A stretch of DNA of 64,000 bases from Bacillota bacterium (GTDB taxonomy: Bacteria; Bacillota; Clostridia; Christensenellales; SZUA-584): NCBI GenBank assembly GCA_023412005.1, contig JAEYOE010000024.1, positions 1-64,000 of the forward strand, in the 5' to 3' direction. Each line of letters starts with the position of its first letter. The first letter of the stretch is position 1. The position numbers and the translations under genes were made by a program. Positions 34,353 through 43,096 of this stretch are shown piece by piece. The notes beneath the pieces were generated by a model, which made no database searches, was not told the origin of the DNA, and saw only the letters and a program-made list of their open reading frames with translations.

Positions 34353-34847
34353 TTACATTATTTTTTGATACACCACAATATCGAGCAGTCTGCCGAATTT
34401 TGTGCCGACTTCCTTGTAATGGCCGCATTGTTCAAAGCCGCTTTTCTCAAAAATGCGGATACTGCGTGTGTTCTCTGCACAAATTGAGGCAATCAGCACA
34501 TGGATACCTTTGGCGCGTGCAAACTCTTCGATGAATTGCACAGCGTCGCTTCCCAAACCGCGCCCCAATTTGTCGGGCTTTAAATAAACCGCAATCTCTG
34601 CCGTGTTTTTATACGCCTCGCGGCTTTTAAACGGCGACAGGATGGTATACCCGCAAAGCTGTCCATCCTCAAAGACGACAAACGTTTTGTATATGGGCTT
34701 GTCAAAATAAACGAGCACTTCCATCTCTTTAACGCCGATTTTCCGCGTATGAAATGTTGCCGTGGTATTGAGCACATAATACAGATAAATCTCGTGAACG
34801 TCGTGAAGATGTTTTGGTTTGATCTCCTCAAATGTAACGTTTGGCAT
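34353..34847 (-). CDS. GNAT family N-acetyltransferase
   Basis: The 164-residue product has the GNAT acetyl-CoA binding segment LGRGLGSDAVQFIEE and the C-terminal NTRSIRIFEKSGFE motif. The N-terminus (IKPKHLHDVHEIYLYYVLNTTATF) is like phosphinothricin/Rim-type acetyltransferases. The substrate is unknown. Confidence 0.9.
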   Translation of the reverse strand: MPNVTFEEIKPKHLHDVHEIYLYYVLNTTATFHTRKIGVKEMEVLVYFDKPIYKTFVVFEDGQLCGYTILSPFKSREAYKNTAEIAVYLKPDKLGRGLGSDAVQFIEEFARAKGIHVLIASICAENTRSIRIFEKSGFEQCGHYKEVGTKFGRLLDIVVYQKIM

Positions 34848-35006
34848 CTGCTCCGCCTCTTTCGCGTCAATCAGAATATGGATTTATGATATCACTTTTT
34901 AATAGTATAAGGCAATATTTTCTTGAAATCGCCGCCGCTGTTTTGGGTATTAACACCGGCTCTTTTTGATGTATAATAAGGCTATTAAAACGGAGGCAGG
35001 AATACG

Positions 35007-35384
35007 ATGTTTTACCAGAAGGATTATCTGATGCGCCTGATTGAAGACATCGTCCGCATCATCGCAAAGATCTTTTTCGGCAAAGATTATGTGAGCTATC
35101 AGTATATCGATGAAATGATGCTCTCAAAGACGGATCTTTGGTACCGGCAGATCATGGAGCTGATAGAGCAGCGGCGGCTCTGCGAGGCCGAAGACATTCT
35201 TTTCGACGGGCTAGAAGCCGATAACAAAGACCATATGTCTGTCGCGCTTGATATGTATCTCGCCATGAACGCGCTGACAGACGATGAGCTGGATGCGGCC
35301 GATTTTTCTCGTGAGGAAATCAAGGACGGCCTTAAAAAAGTCACACAGCTGTTCGGCGTGAATCTGGACGCTGTGTTTCAGTAA
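35007..35384 (+). CDS. DUF6483-like protein
   Basis: The 125-residue, mostly helical, acidic protein begins MFYQKDYLMRLIEDIVRIIAK, the typical opening of DUF6483 proteins of Firmicutes. Its function is unknown. The start follows CGGAGGCAGG. A decayed acetyltransferase follows 12 nt after its stop. Confidence 0.7.
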   Translation: MFYQKDYLMRLIEDIVRIIAKIFFGKDYVSYQYIDEMMLSKTDLWYRQIMELIEQRRLCEAEDILFDGLEADNKDHMSVALDMYLAMNALTDDELDAADFSREEIKDGLKKVTQLFGVNLDAVFQ

Positions 35385-35396
35385 TTCGGTAAAGCA

Positions 35397-35615
35397 ATGA
35401 TAAGCTATCAGCGAACCAAAGACTATCCGGCAGAGCAGATGGGGCTGGTACGCCGACCAATACCCCGACAGTCTCGTTGCTGCGATGAAAAACTCAAGCC
35501 GCATGATATCAGCCTTTTGTGATCGTCAATCGGCAGGGCTGATACGCGGCCGGGATGACGACATCCAGCAGGGATACGGCTTTCAAATTGCTGACAGAAG
35601 CATGGCTGCAGATTA
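35397..35615 (+). pseudogene. Decayed GNAT acetyltransferase
   Basis: An ATG at 35397 opens MISYQRTKDYPAEQM. After a deletion with a frameshift the frame continues WYADQYPDSLVAAMKNSSRM and ISAFCDRQSAGLIRG, the N-terminal half of a GNAT domain. It then becomes unrelated and stops at 35613. The acetyl-CoA binding motif is missing, so it is not functional. Confidence 0.65.
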
Positions 35616-35837
35616 AAAAATGATTTTTGCCAATTTTCTCACCATCAGCCTTGCTCTTAAGTATGCTTCATCACCTTTTCGGTAATTAATAACTTTATGT
35701 TTTCATGGGTGCCGTCGCGTGTATATTATTATTGTATGCCCTTTTGCATTCATCAAAATTGTCCAGCAACTTCCCGCGAGAAACGGTTGTGCAGCTGCTG
35801 GCATTATGAAACGATAATAATTAAGGAGGATAATAAA

Positions 35838-36326
35838 ATGAGTGAAACAAGTAAAAACCTGATGGAGGCGTTTGCCGGAGAGTCTCAGGCCAACAGAAAG
35901 TATCTCGCATACTCAAAGAAGGCCGAGCAGGACGGTTACCTCAATGCCGCCAAATTGTTCAAGGCCGCATCCGATGCGGAAACGCTTCATGCCCTCAAGC
36001 ATTTTGACGTTGCAGGAAAAGTGGGCACCACCGCCGACAACCTGAAAGATGCTGTGGCAGGCGAAACGCACGAGTATAAAGATATGTACCCCGGCTTTGT
36101 GGAAACGGCAGAAGCCGAAGGCAACAAAGCAGCCGTTGCTTCCTTCACGCTTGCTATGAAAGCCGAAGAAGTTCATGCGCGGCTTTATCAGGAAGCCTTA
36201 AGCAGCCTCGATCAAAAGGAAGAGGTTTTCTATTATTTATGCCCTGTATGCGGAAACATTGAAAAATCTGTTCCGGGCAGATGCAGCATTTGCGGTGTGC
36301 CCGGTACCAAGTTCATCAAGTATTAG
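35838..36326 (+). CDS. Rubrerythrin
   Basis: The 162-residue non-haem di-iron peroxidase reduces hydrogen peroxide in anaerobes. The N-terminal ferritin-like domain has Glu/His ligands in AFAGESQANRKY and AETLHALKH, with further Glu in GETHEYKDMYPGF and AEEVHARLY. The C-terminal rubredoxin domain has CPVCG and CSICG. The ATG at 35838 follows AAGGAGG. It stands alone between intergenic repeats with its own terminator. Confidence 0.95.
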   Translation: MSETSKNLMEAFAGESQANRKYLAYSKKAEQDGYLNAAKLFKAASDAETLHALKHFDVAGKVGTTADNLKDAVAGETHEYKDMYPGFVETAEAEGNKAAVASFTLAMKAEEVHARLYQEALSSLDQKEEVFYYLCPVCGNIEKSVPGRCSICGVPGTKFIKY

Positions 36327-36338
36327 TCTGCTGCTCAC

Positions 36339-36368
36339 AAACCCGCCTTGTCTCAGGGCGGGTTTTTT
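36339..36368 (+). terminator. Terminator after rubrerythrin
   Basis: AAACCCGCC pairs with GGCGGGTTT around TTGTCTCAG and is followed by further T. Confidence 0.85.
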
Positions 36369-36373
36369 ATTTG

Positions 36374-36399
36374 CGCCCCTCATCCGGCGCTTCGCACCA
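36374..36399. repeat. Fragment of palindromic repeat
   Basis: GCCCCTCATCCGGCGCTTCG and the following CACCA match the right end of the element at 30996-31103. The rest is missing or diverged. The following 36400-36640 holds no gene that I can support. Confidence 0.5.
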
Positions 36400-36639
36400 G
36401 GGCAGCATGATTCACTCCATTGTCGTTGTGAACGCGTACAGCGAAGTGGCCGATCCTGATCCGCTTCGTAGTCGTCACTGCGCTCCCACTACGTAAAGGA
36501 CTGATTTTTTTGTTTTGATTGCTTAACGAAATAATGACCGTTCTCCATACTTTACGATTATTCTGGCACCGTAGTGCGAAGATGTCGACGGCAGACAAGC
36601 GATGAAGTATTGTCATCTGTCACTAGGGTTGGGAATATG

Positions 36640-36666
36640 AAAAAGCGCCGGAGATTTCCGACGTTT
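36640..36666 (-). terminator. Second copy of the typA terminator
   Basis: AAAAAGCGCCGGAGATTTCCGACG repeats the hairpin at 36831-36861 with few changes. It lies about 170 nt further downstream on the minus strand, possibly as a back-up terminator or duplication remnant. Confidence 0.55.
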
Positions 36667-36690
36667 CTCAGATAATTTATCGTGTTTTTG

Positions 36691-36735
36691 GGTTCCCCTT
36701 GTAGAAGCTGTCGCCGACAGGCGACTGATGAGGTG
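36691..36735. repeat. Fragment of palindromic repeat
   Basis: GGTTCCCCTTGTAGAAGCTG, TCGCCGACAGGCGAC and TGATGAGGTG match the left half of the element at 30996-31103. Confidence 0.6.
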
Positions 36736-36830
36736 TCACTGGTTTGGTTGCCGATACAGTGTCTATTGCCGCAAGCGGCCAAAAGGGCTCTTTTTTTATA
36801 ACTATGACATAAGGTATTCCTTCATTTCAG

Positions 36831-36861
36831 AAAAAAGCGCCGGAGATTCCCGACGCTTCTC
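36831..36861 (-). terminator. Terminator after typA
   Basis: On the minus strand AAGCGTCGG pairs with CCGGCGCTT around GAATCT and is followed by TTTTC, about 60 nt after the typA stop. Confidence 0.75.
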
Positions 36862-36917
36862 AGTTCAAATATCTTTTTTTGCACTGAATGAGGTATTCTC
36901 TCATCAGGCATTATTTT

Positions 36918-38732
36918 TTAGTTTGCTTTCATCAGCTTGGCTCTGTCGCCCTTGTCGAGTACGGCCTTGCGCAGCCGAATATTCTTCGGCGTCACTTCCA
37001 CCAGCTCATCATCAGCGATAAACTCAAGCGACTGCTCAAGGCTTAGCACCGTGGGCGGGGTAAGCCGCAGCGCATCGTCCGAGCCGGACGCACGCGTGTT
37101 GGTCAGCTGCTTTTTCTTGCAGACATTAACCACCATATCTTCCTGACGCGCGTTCTCGCCGACCACCATGCCCGCATACACCGGCACGCCCGCGCCGATG
37201 AAAAGCCGGCCGCGCTCCTGCGCGTTGAAAAGGCCGTAGGCCGTGGTGTCGCCGTTCTCATGCGCAATGATCGAGCCTCTCTGCCTCTCGGCAATGTCGC
37301 CTGCCCATTCGCGGTAACCGCTGAATATGTGGTTCATAATGCCGTTGCCCTTGGTGTCTGTCATAAACTCGTTGCGGTATCCGATCAGCCCGCGCGCCGG
37401 TATGTTGAATGACATACGCGTGGTGCCGGTATCGTTGCTCATGTCCACAAGCGAGGCCTTTCGCGGCCCGAGCTTTTCTATCACAACGCCTGCATAATCA
37501 GCCGGTACGTCGATCAGCAGCAGCTCATACGGCTCCATGGTGACGCCTTCTTCTTTTTTGAGTATCACGCGCGGACGCGACACCGAAAACTCGTAGCCTT
37601 CGCGCCGCATCGTTTCTATCAGTATCGACAGGTGCAGCTCGCCGCGCCCCGAAACCTTAAACGAATCGGTCGAATCGGTCTCCTCCACCTTGAGGCTTAG
37701 GTTGGTCTCCATTTCACGCATAAGCCTCTCGCGCAGGTTGCGCGATGTTACGTATTTGCCTTCGCGCCCCGCAAACGGGCTGTTGTTCACGATGAAGTTC
37801 ATCGATACCGTCGGCTCGTCAATCTTCACAAACGGCAGCGGATCGATGCACTCAGCATCACACACCGTCTCGCCGATGTTCACATCTGGCAGCCCCGCAA
37901 TCGCGACGATATCGCCAAAACGCGCGCTTTCCGTTTCCACGCGCTTCAGCCCGGAGAATTCGTACAGCCGCGTGATTTTGACGTTTTGCGACGTGCCGTC
38001 CGCACGACAAAGCGCCGCCGCCATATTGCGCTGCGCGCTGCCGCGTTCAATACGGCCAATCGCGATACGGCCTAAATAATCGTCGTAATCAATGCTCGAT
38101 ACGAGCATCTGCAGCGGGCCTTCGGGCTCTCCCTCGGGCGTGGGCACATGCTCAATAATCGCGTCGAAAAGCGGCGTGATGTCCGTCGGCTCATCGTCGG
38201 CCTTGAGCGATGCCGTTCCGGCCTTGGCCGACGCGTATACCACAGGGAAATCCAGCTGATCCTCATGCGCGTCCAGCTCGATAAAAAGATCGATAATGCC
38301 GTCGAGCACCGCCTCGGGGCGCGCACCCGGCCTATCCACCTTGTTGATTACCGCAATCACGTGCTTGCCGAGCATCAGCGCTTTTTTCAACACGAAGCGC
38401 GTTTGCGGCATACAGCCTTCAAACGCATCCACAAGCAGCAGCACGCCATCCACCATGGTCAGCACGCGCTCCACCTCGCCGCCGAAGTCCGCATGGCCCG
38501 GCGTATCCACGATATTGATTTTGATTCCCTTGTATTCGACGGCAGTATTTTTAGCGAGAATTGTGATGCCCCGCTCCTGTTCCAAATCCTCCGAATCCAT
38601 CACGCGCTCCCGCACCGCTTCATTGGCACGGAATATGCCCGACTGCCTGAGCATCTGGTCGACCAGCGTTGTTTTGCCGTGGTCGACGTGCGCCACGATG
38701 GCAATGTTTCTGATATTGTCTTGTTTGTGCAT
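36918..38732 (-). CDS. typA: Ribosome-associated translational GTPase TypA/BipA
   Basis: The 604-residue elongation-factor-like GTPase acts in ribosome assembly and stress adaptation. The G domain is complete: AHVDHGKTT (G1), the RGITI switch, DTPGHADFGGEV (G3) and NKVDRPGAR (G4). EF-G-like domains and the TypA-specific C-terminal region with YKKKQLTNTRASGSDD-like sequence follow. Length and motif order are those of the family. Confidence 0.97.
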   Translation of the reverse strand: MHKQDNIRNIAIVAHVDHGKTTLVDQMLRQSGIFRANEAVRERVMDSEDLEQERGITILAKNTAVEYKGIKINIVDTPGHADFGGEVERVLTMVDGVLLLVDAFEGCMPQTRFVLKKALMLGKHVIAVINKVDRPGARPEAVLDGIIDLFIELDAHEDQLDFPVVYASAKAGTASLKADDEPTDITPLFDAIIEHVPTPEGEPEGPLQMLVSSIDYDDYLGRIAIGRIERGSAQRNMAAALCRADGTSQNVKITRLYEFSGLKRVETESARFGDIVAIAGLPDVNIGETVCDAECIDPLPFVKIDEPTVSMNFIVNNSPFAGREGKYVTSRNLRERLMREMETNLSLKVEETDSTDSFKVSGRGELHLSILIETMRREGYEFSVSRPRVILKKEEGVTMEPYELLLIDVPADYAGVVIEKLGPRKASLVDMSNDTGTTRMSFNIPARGLIGYRNEFMTDTKGNGIMNHIFSGYREWAGDIAERQRGSIIAHENGDTTAYGLFNAQERGRLFIGAGVPVYAGMVVGENARQEDMVVNVCKKKQLTNTRASGSDDALRLTPPTVLSLEQSLEFIADDELVEVTPKNIRLRKAVLDKGDRAKLMKAN

Positions 38733-38992
38733 AGTTACCCCAATTTTAAAAATTCAAACGTTACTGATTATAAGCTGTCGGCACAGATAATACAAGAATT
38801 TTCGTGTAAAGGTTACGAAAAAAGGTAGTGACAATTTTTTTCATAGACCGAGCCAATTCGATATTAAATAAGTATTAACATACTAAATTATCTCACTTTG
38901 GCTCAAGTATTGACTCGTAATCTGTAATTATGCTGCCGTCTATTGCATTTAATGCGACTATGCTTTTATCTTGTTCATCGCCGATATTACCA

Positions 38993-40381
38993 TTAAGTAT
39001 CCTTAAGCCGCCTTATCGCAGTGCCAAGCAGCTTCACACCGTTTTTGATTTCGTCATCATTCAAATGGCCATAGCCAAGCAGCAGCATGTCGTCGTGCCG
39101 CCCTTTTTCAATGCAGTGGCGCGACACCGCAGCAACCCGGATGCCCCAATCACGCAGCAAAGCTTGCGCGTGGTCTTCAAAGCGCATTCCGTTAAACCGC
39201 ACCGCCATATGCAGCCCTGCCGCATCGCCCAAGGGCTGCCACGCGTCTGCGAATACCTCGCTTAAGCTGTTTAGCAGCGTGCGCCGCCGCGCGCCGTACA
39301 GCCGCCGCATCTTTTGAATATGCCGATCGAGCCGCCGTGTTTCAAAAAAATCGGCCAGTGCCGCCTGCTCAAGCACCGGGTTTTGCACATCGGTATACGT
39401 TCGCGCCCTGACCCATGGTTCTTGAAGCGCAGCCGGAAGAATCACAAAGCCGATGCGCAGCGCCGGGTACAGCACCTTGCTGAACGTACCCACGTAGATC
39501 ACGCGCTGCGGGTCCATCGCATAAAGCGGCGCTATCGGCTCACCCGCATAGCGAAACTCGCTGTCGTAATCGTCCTCGATGATGTAGCTTTCATTGTTGC
39601 GCGCAAAGCGGATCAGCGCCGCACGTCGCGAGGCGCTCAATATGCTGCCCAGCGGAAACTGATGCGACGGCGTCACATAAACGCAGCATCCATGATTGGG
39701 TACCAGCATATCCGTCATCAGCCCTGCTTCGTCCACCGGTATGGGAATGGGCAGAAAGCCTTCGCGTTCAAAGGTTTTGCGCATTCCAATATGACAGGGG
39801 TCTTCCATGATCATCGTTTGGCTCATCGGCCTTAATACCTGCGCCGCCACATGCAGCGCGTGCGTAGCCCCCGCCGTGATGAATATATCGCTTACGGACG
39901 CTTTGATGCCTCGGCTGCGCCACAAATACGCGCTGATCTGCGCGCGCAGTGCAGGAAGCCCCTGCGGACCCGTGTATCCGAGTGTATCGGCACTGAGCCC
40001 AGAGGCGGCTTTCTTGATGCTCTGTTCAAAAGCAAAACGCGCAAATTCCCGCAGATCCGGCTGCCCCGTTTTAAAGTCTGCCGCAAAGCGGCGCTGAGGC
40101 TCAGCCGCGTCACTGTCATGGCGCTGCGGCGTGCTGTCCACGGTCAGCCCCGGCGCAACGCGCGTGGGCGCGCCCTGATGCACCACAATAAACCCCTCCG
40201 CCAGCAGCATGTCGTATGCCTCGCAGACCGTGCTGCGCGAAACCGCAAGCGTCTCCGCCAGCGCGCGCGTGGAGGGCATCGCTTCCCCTGCCTTTAAGTC
40301 TCCGCACAGCATGCGCTGTTTAAACTCTTCGTATATCTGCCGCTTAACGGGCAGCTCACTTTTTCTGTCGCACAAAAGCAT
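38993..40381 (-). CDS. MocR/PdxR-type regulator (GntR helix-turn-helix plus aminotransferase fold)
   Basis: The product of about 462 residues has an N-terminal GntR-type winged helix-turn-helix (about 10-75; STRALAETLAVSRSTVCEAYDML). A long linker follows, then a class I aminotransferase domain with EDDYDSEFRY and the PLP-lysine region YVGTFSKVLYPALRIGFVI. Such proteins sense PLP or amino compounds and often control divergent transporters, as here with the EamA gene. The ATG at 40381 is preferred; it follows GGGGGA. Confidence 0.9.
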   Translation of the reverse strand: MLLCDRKSELPVKRQIYEEFKQRMLCGDLKAGEAMPSTRALAETLAVSRSTVCEAYDMLLAEGFIVVHQGAPTRVAPGLTVDSTPQRHDSDAAEPQRRFAADFKTGQPDLREFARFAFEQSIKKAASGLSADTLGYTGPQGLPALRAQISAYLWRSRGIKASVSDIFITAGATHALHVAAQVLRPMSQTMIMEDPCHIGMRKTFEREGFLPIPIPVDEAGLMTDMLVPNHGCCVYVTPSHQFPLGSILSASRRAALIRFARNNESYIIEDDYDSEFRYAGEPIAPLYAMDPQRVIYVGTFSKVLYPALRIGFVILPAALQEPWVRARTYTDVQNPVLEQAALADFFETRRLDRHIQKMRRLYGARRRTLLNSLSEVFADAWQPLGDAAGLHMAVRFNGMRFEDHAQALLRDWGIRVAAVSRHCIEKGRHDDMLLLGYGHLNDDEIKNGVKLLGTAIRRLKDT

Positions 40382-40415
40382 GGCATTCCCCCAACTGGTT
40401 TGCTCATAATCGCAT

Positions 40416-40444
40416 TTAACTGGCTCTTCATGCATTCCAGTTAA
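40416..40444. promoter_or_regulatory. Inverted repeat between MocR and EamA genes
   Basis: TTAACTGG (40416-40423) and CCAGTTAA (40437-40444) form perfect 8-bp arms around 13 nt. A further AACTGG half-site lies at 40393-40398. Multiple half-sites in the divergent intergenic region are typical for MocR operators. Confidence 0.6.
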
Positions 40445-40502
40445 CCCGATACAATTATATCACAAAGCACATGTGATACAATTACAAACAGGAGTCATCA
40501 AC

Positions 40503-41477
40503 GTGAAAAGATCCGGCCCCCTTTTCCTCACCGCGGCGTTTGCGCTTGCGGGTTCATCCGTGGTATCTGCCCGGCTGCTCAGCGGCCACCTTGGCACCTT
40601 CACCATCACAGCGGTCAGCCTCGGCTTGGCGCTGCTTGCGCTGTTGCCGCTTTGCCGCGGCAAATTGATGCAAACACTTTTGCGCATGAGCGTTTCCAGC
40701 GGCATCATGCTCGTCCTGCAGGCGTTCTTCGGCATATTCCTTTTCCGGCTGCTGCTGCTGCAAGGCATGGCACAAACCAGCACCGCCGAAGCGGGCCTGC
40801 TCACAGGCGCAACGCCCGCCGTTACCGCAGCGCTCGCGTGGATATTTTTAAGAGAACGCATCTCACTGCGTGGTTTGATCGGCATTGTCTGTACCGTCGC
40901 GGGTATGCTGCTGATACAAGGGCTTGCTACCGGAAAGCTTTCACCCGCGCATATCATCGGCAATCTGCTGGTGCTGGGCGCGGCATCGAGCGAATCGGTC
41001 TTTAACATATTGTCCCGCATCAGCGCCGTTAAGGCGACGACGTCGCAGCCCTTAGATCCGTTTGTGCAGACGGCGCTTGTCTCGGCACTCGCACTCATAT
41101 TCTGCATTGTGCCGATGCTTCTTGAGCAGCCGCTGACCGGGCTCGGTGCCATCGGCCTCACGCAGTGGCTCGCGCTTGTGTGGTACGGCGTGGTTGTCAC
41201 CGCGCTTGCGTTTATCTGCTGGTATGCGGGCATAAAGCGCTGCAGCGCCGGCACAGCCGCCGCGTTCACAGGGCTGATGCCATTCACATCGCTGGTGCTT
41301 TCCGTGCTTCTGCTTGGTGAGCAGGCAGGTGCCGCGCAATGGGCGGGCGGCGCGCTGGTGATAGGCGGCATGGTGTTGATCGGTACAAAAAAAGAAAAAG
41401 CATCACGCTCTGATATGAAATATATTGACAAACAGGTGTCTTTTGATCATGCCGAGAAAATGAGCAAGAACGACTAA
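40503..41477 (+). CDS. EamA/DMT-family transporter
   Basis: The product of about 324 residues has ten hydrophobic segments arranged as two EamA repeats. The first repeat includes the LLQGMAQTSTAEAGLLTGATPAVTA helix; the second ends with FTGLMPFTSLVLSVLLLGE. A charged C-terminal tail of about 30 residues follows. The start is a GTG at 40503, 8 nt after AGGAG. It is divergent from the MocR-type regulator and probably controlled by it. The substrate, perhaps an amino acid or vitamin B6 compound, is unknown. Confidence 0.88.
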   Translation: MKRSGPLFLTAAFALAGSSVVSARLLSGHLGTFTITAVSLGLALLALLPLCRGKLMQTLLRMSVSSGIMLVLQAFFGIFLFRLLLLQGMAQTSTAEAGLLTGATPAVTAALAWIFLRERISLRGLIGIVCTVAGMLLIQGLATGKLSPAHIIGNLLVLGAASSESVFNILSRISAVKATTSQPLDPFVQTALVSALALIFCIVPMLLEQPLTGLGAIGLTQWLALVWYGVVVTALAFICWYAGIKRCSAGTAAAFTGLMPFTSLVLSVLLLGEQAGAAQWAGGALVIGGMVLIGTKKEKASRSDMKYIDKQVSFDHAEKMSKND

Positions 41478-41633
41478 GAGAAAATCAGGTTCTTAACTTT
41501 TAACTGTATTTTTCAATTTGCGTTTTATATGATATCAAAAATTATCAAGCCGAAAGCGTGCGTCCACCACACCAACGCCGCCCAATCCCTCAGCTTTTTT
41601 GGTGGACTCAAGACCAGCTAAAATAAAAAAACC

Positions 41634-41678
41634 TTGACACGAGCACATGGTCTACTTATAATACTCAACGTAAACTAT
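41634..41678 (+). promoter_or_regulatory. Promoter and operator-like site of the PadR gene
   Basis: TTGACA (41634-41639) and TATAAT (41657-41662) are both consensus and are 17 nt apart. ATACTCAACGTAAACTAT follows directly (41661-41678). It resembles the two 21-bp repeats at 42271 and 42333, which suggests autoregulation. Confidence 0.75.
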
Positions 41679-41692
41679 TCGGAGGTATTCAT

Positions 41693-42232
41693 GTGACACG
41701 ATTACTTGTGTTGGGTATGCTGGATATGCAACCCATGTCCGGTTACGATATTCAACAGACACTGAAAATCACAAATGCCGAGCGCTGGGGCGGTGTAATG
41801 CTCGGTTCCATCTATCACGCGCTTAAAAAAATGGAGCAGGAAGGGCATGTGGCTGTTCACAGCATTGAGCAAACCGGGCACAGGCAAAAAGCAATATACA
41901 CCATTACCGAAAAAGGCAAGCAACACTTGAAAGACCTTGTGCGTGAATCTTTGATGGAATCGTCGGTGGTATACCCCTCAACGATCTACTCAGGGCTGTC
42001 TTTCTATGACAAACTTGATAAAGATAGCGCGCGGACAGCGTTACAAGCTCAGCGCCGTAGGTTGGATGAGGAATTTGCGGCGCAGGAAGAGGGATTTGAA
42101 GTCAAGAGTCAAGCCATGAAAAACCACTTTCCACCCATGGTTAGCCTCATTTTGGATCATATGCGCGCTGTTGTCCGCTTACAGCAGGATTTTGTGGATA
42201 AAGCGCTTGAGATTATAAGTACAGAACAATAG
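41693..42232 (+). CDS. PadR-family transcriptional regulator
   Basis: The 179-residue product has an N-terminal winged helix domain with the PadR hallmarks LGMLDMQPMSGYDIQQTL, GGVMLGSIYHALKKMEQEG and IYTITEKGKQHL, followed by a C-terminal helical dimerisation domain. The GTG start follows GGAGG. It is upstream of, and probably represses, an ABC exporter operon through repeated sites in the intergenic region. Confidence 0.92.
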   Translation: MTRLLVLGMLDMQPMSGYDIQQTLKITNAERWGGVMLGSIYHALKKMEQEGHVAVHSIEQTGHRQKAIYTITEKGKQHLKDLVRESLMESSVVYPSTIYSGLSFYDKLDKDSARTALQAQRRRLDEEFAAQEEGFEVKSQAMKNHFPPMVSLILDHMRAVVRLQQDFVDKALEIISTEQ

Positions 42233-42270
42233 AACAAACTCCCCATCAAGCGGGAGTTATAATATGCGCA

Positions 42271-42353
42271 TATACTCAACATTGTTTATACTACATTGAT
42301 AAGATGCTCTCCAGGGAGCAAAAAATAGCCCGTATACTCAACATTGTTTATAC
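42271..42353. promoter_or_regulatory. Two perfect 21-bp repeats upstream of the ABC exporter
   Basis: The sequence TATACTCAACATTGTTTATA plus C occurs identically at 42271-42291 and 42333-42353. Each has near-palindromic ends (GTATA/TATAC in the second) and an AACA-T-TGTT core. They are candidate PadR operators; the second lies 27 nt before the ABC start codon. Confidence 0.7.
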
Positions 42354-42379
42354 ATCATTATTTATATGAGGAGGTTACT

Positions 42380-43096
42380 ATGAACTTGATCGAAGCAAAG
42401 CAAATTTACAAATCATTTAGAAGCCGCGAGGTGATAAAGGGCATTGATTTGCAGATACGACGGGGAGAAATTCTCGCGGTAATCGGCCCGAATGGCGCGG
42501 GGAAGTCCACAACGCTTTCCATGCTGCTTGGTATTATGCAGCCGGATGCCGGAGAGATTCATCGCTGGCGTGCCGATTACAAGGCGCATATCGGTGTGCA
42601 GCTTCAGTCTACCCCATTTTTTGAAGGCTACACCGTGGAAGAGAACCTGTTGCTTTTTTCAGCTTTTTATCATGTAAAGCTCAGCAAAGATAAGATTGCC
42701 CAAACGCTTATAGACTGCGATTTGTTTGATGTTCGACGCACACCCGCCGTTCGACTGTCTGGCGGCCAGCAAAAACGCTTGGCTATTGCAATCACAACCG
42801 TGCATAATCCTGAGCTTATCGTGCTTGATGAACCCACTGCCGGGCTTGATCCGGTTGCAAGGCACGACATCCGCGGCATGATCCGCAGGCTCAACAGCCA
42901 AAATGTGACTGTGGTGTTCTCCTCTCACGACATGGAAGAAGTCGCAAAAACCGCCGACCGCGTGATACTGGTTCACGAAGGTGTGGTCGTAACAGAGGGA
43001 AAACCAAATGAGCTGCTTTCAAAGTATCAGACAGAAACCCTTGAAGATGTCTACATTCAGCTTACCGCTAACGAAAACAGGAGGAACATCATATGA
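42380..43096 (+). CDS. ABC transporter ATP-binding protein
   Basis: The 238-residue ATPase has Walker A GPNGAGKST, signature LSGGQQKR, and Walker B LIVLDEPTAGLD, with the SSHDMEEV switch histidine. It is of the drug/lantibiotic-export subtype that pairs with ABC-2 permeases. The ATG at 42380 follows GAGGAGG, and the end overlaps the permease start by 4 nt. Confidence 0.95.
   Translation: MNLIEAKQIYKSFRSREVIKGIDLQIRRGEILAVIGPNGAGKSTTLSMLLGIMQPDAGEIHRWRADYKAHIGVQLQSTPFFEGYTVEENLLLFSAFYHVKLSKDKIAQTLIDCDLFDVRRTPAVRLSGGQQKRLAIAITTVHNPELIVLDEPTAGLDPVARHDIRGMIRRLNSQNVTVVFSSHDMEEVAKTADRVILVHEGVVVTEGKPNELLSKYQTETLEDVYIQLTANENRRNII

Noticed and set aside
35785..35825. Possible PerR box before rubrerythrin (ATTAT...ATAAT)
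   Set aside because: The arms are 5 bp with a 6-nt spacer, not the 7-1-7 arrangement of PerR sites.
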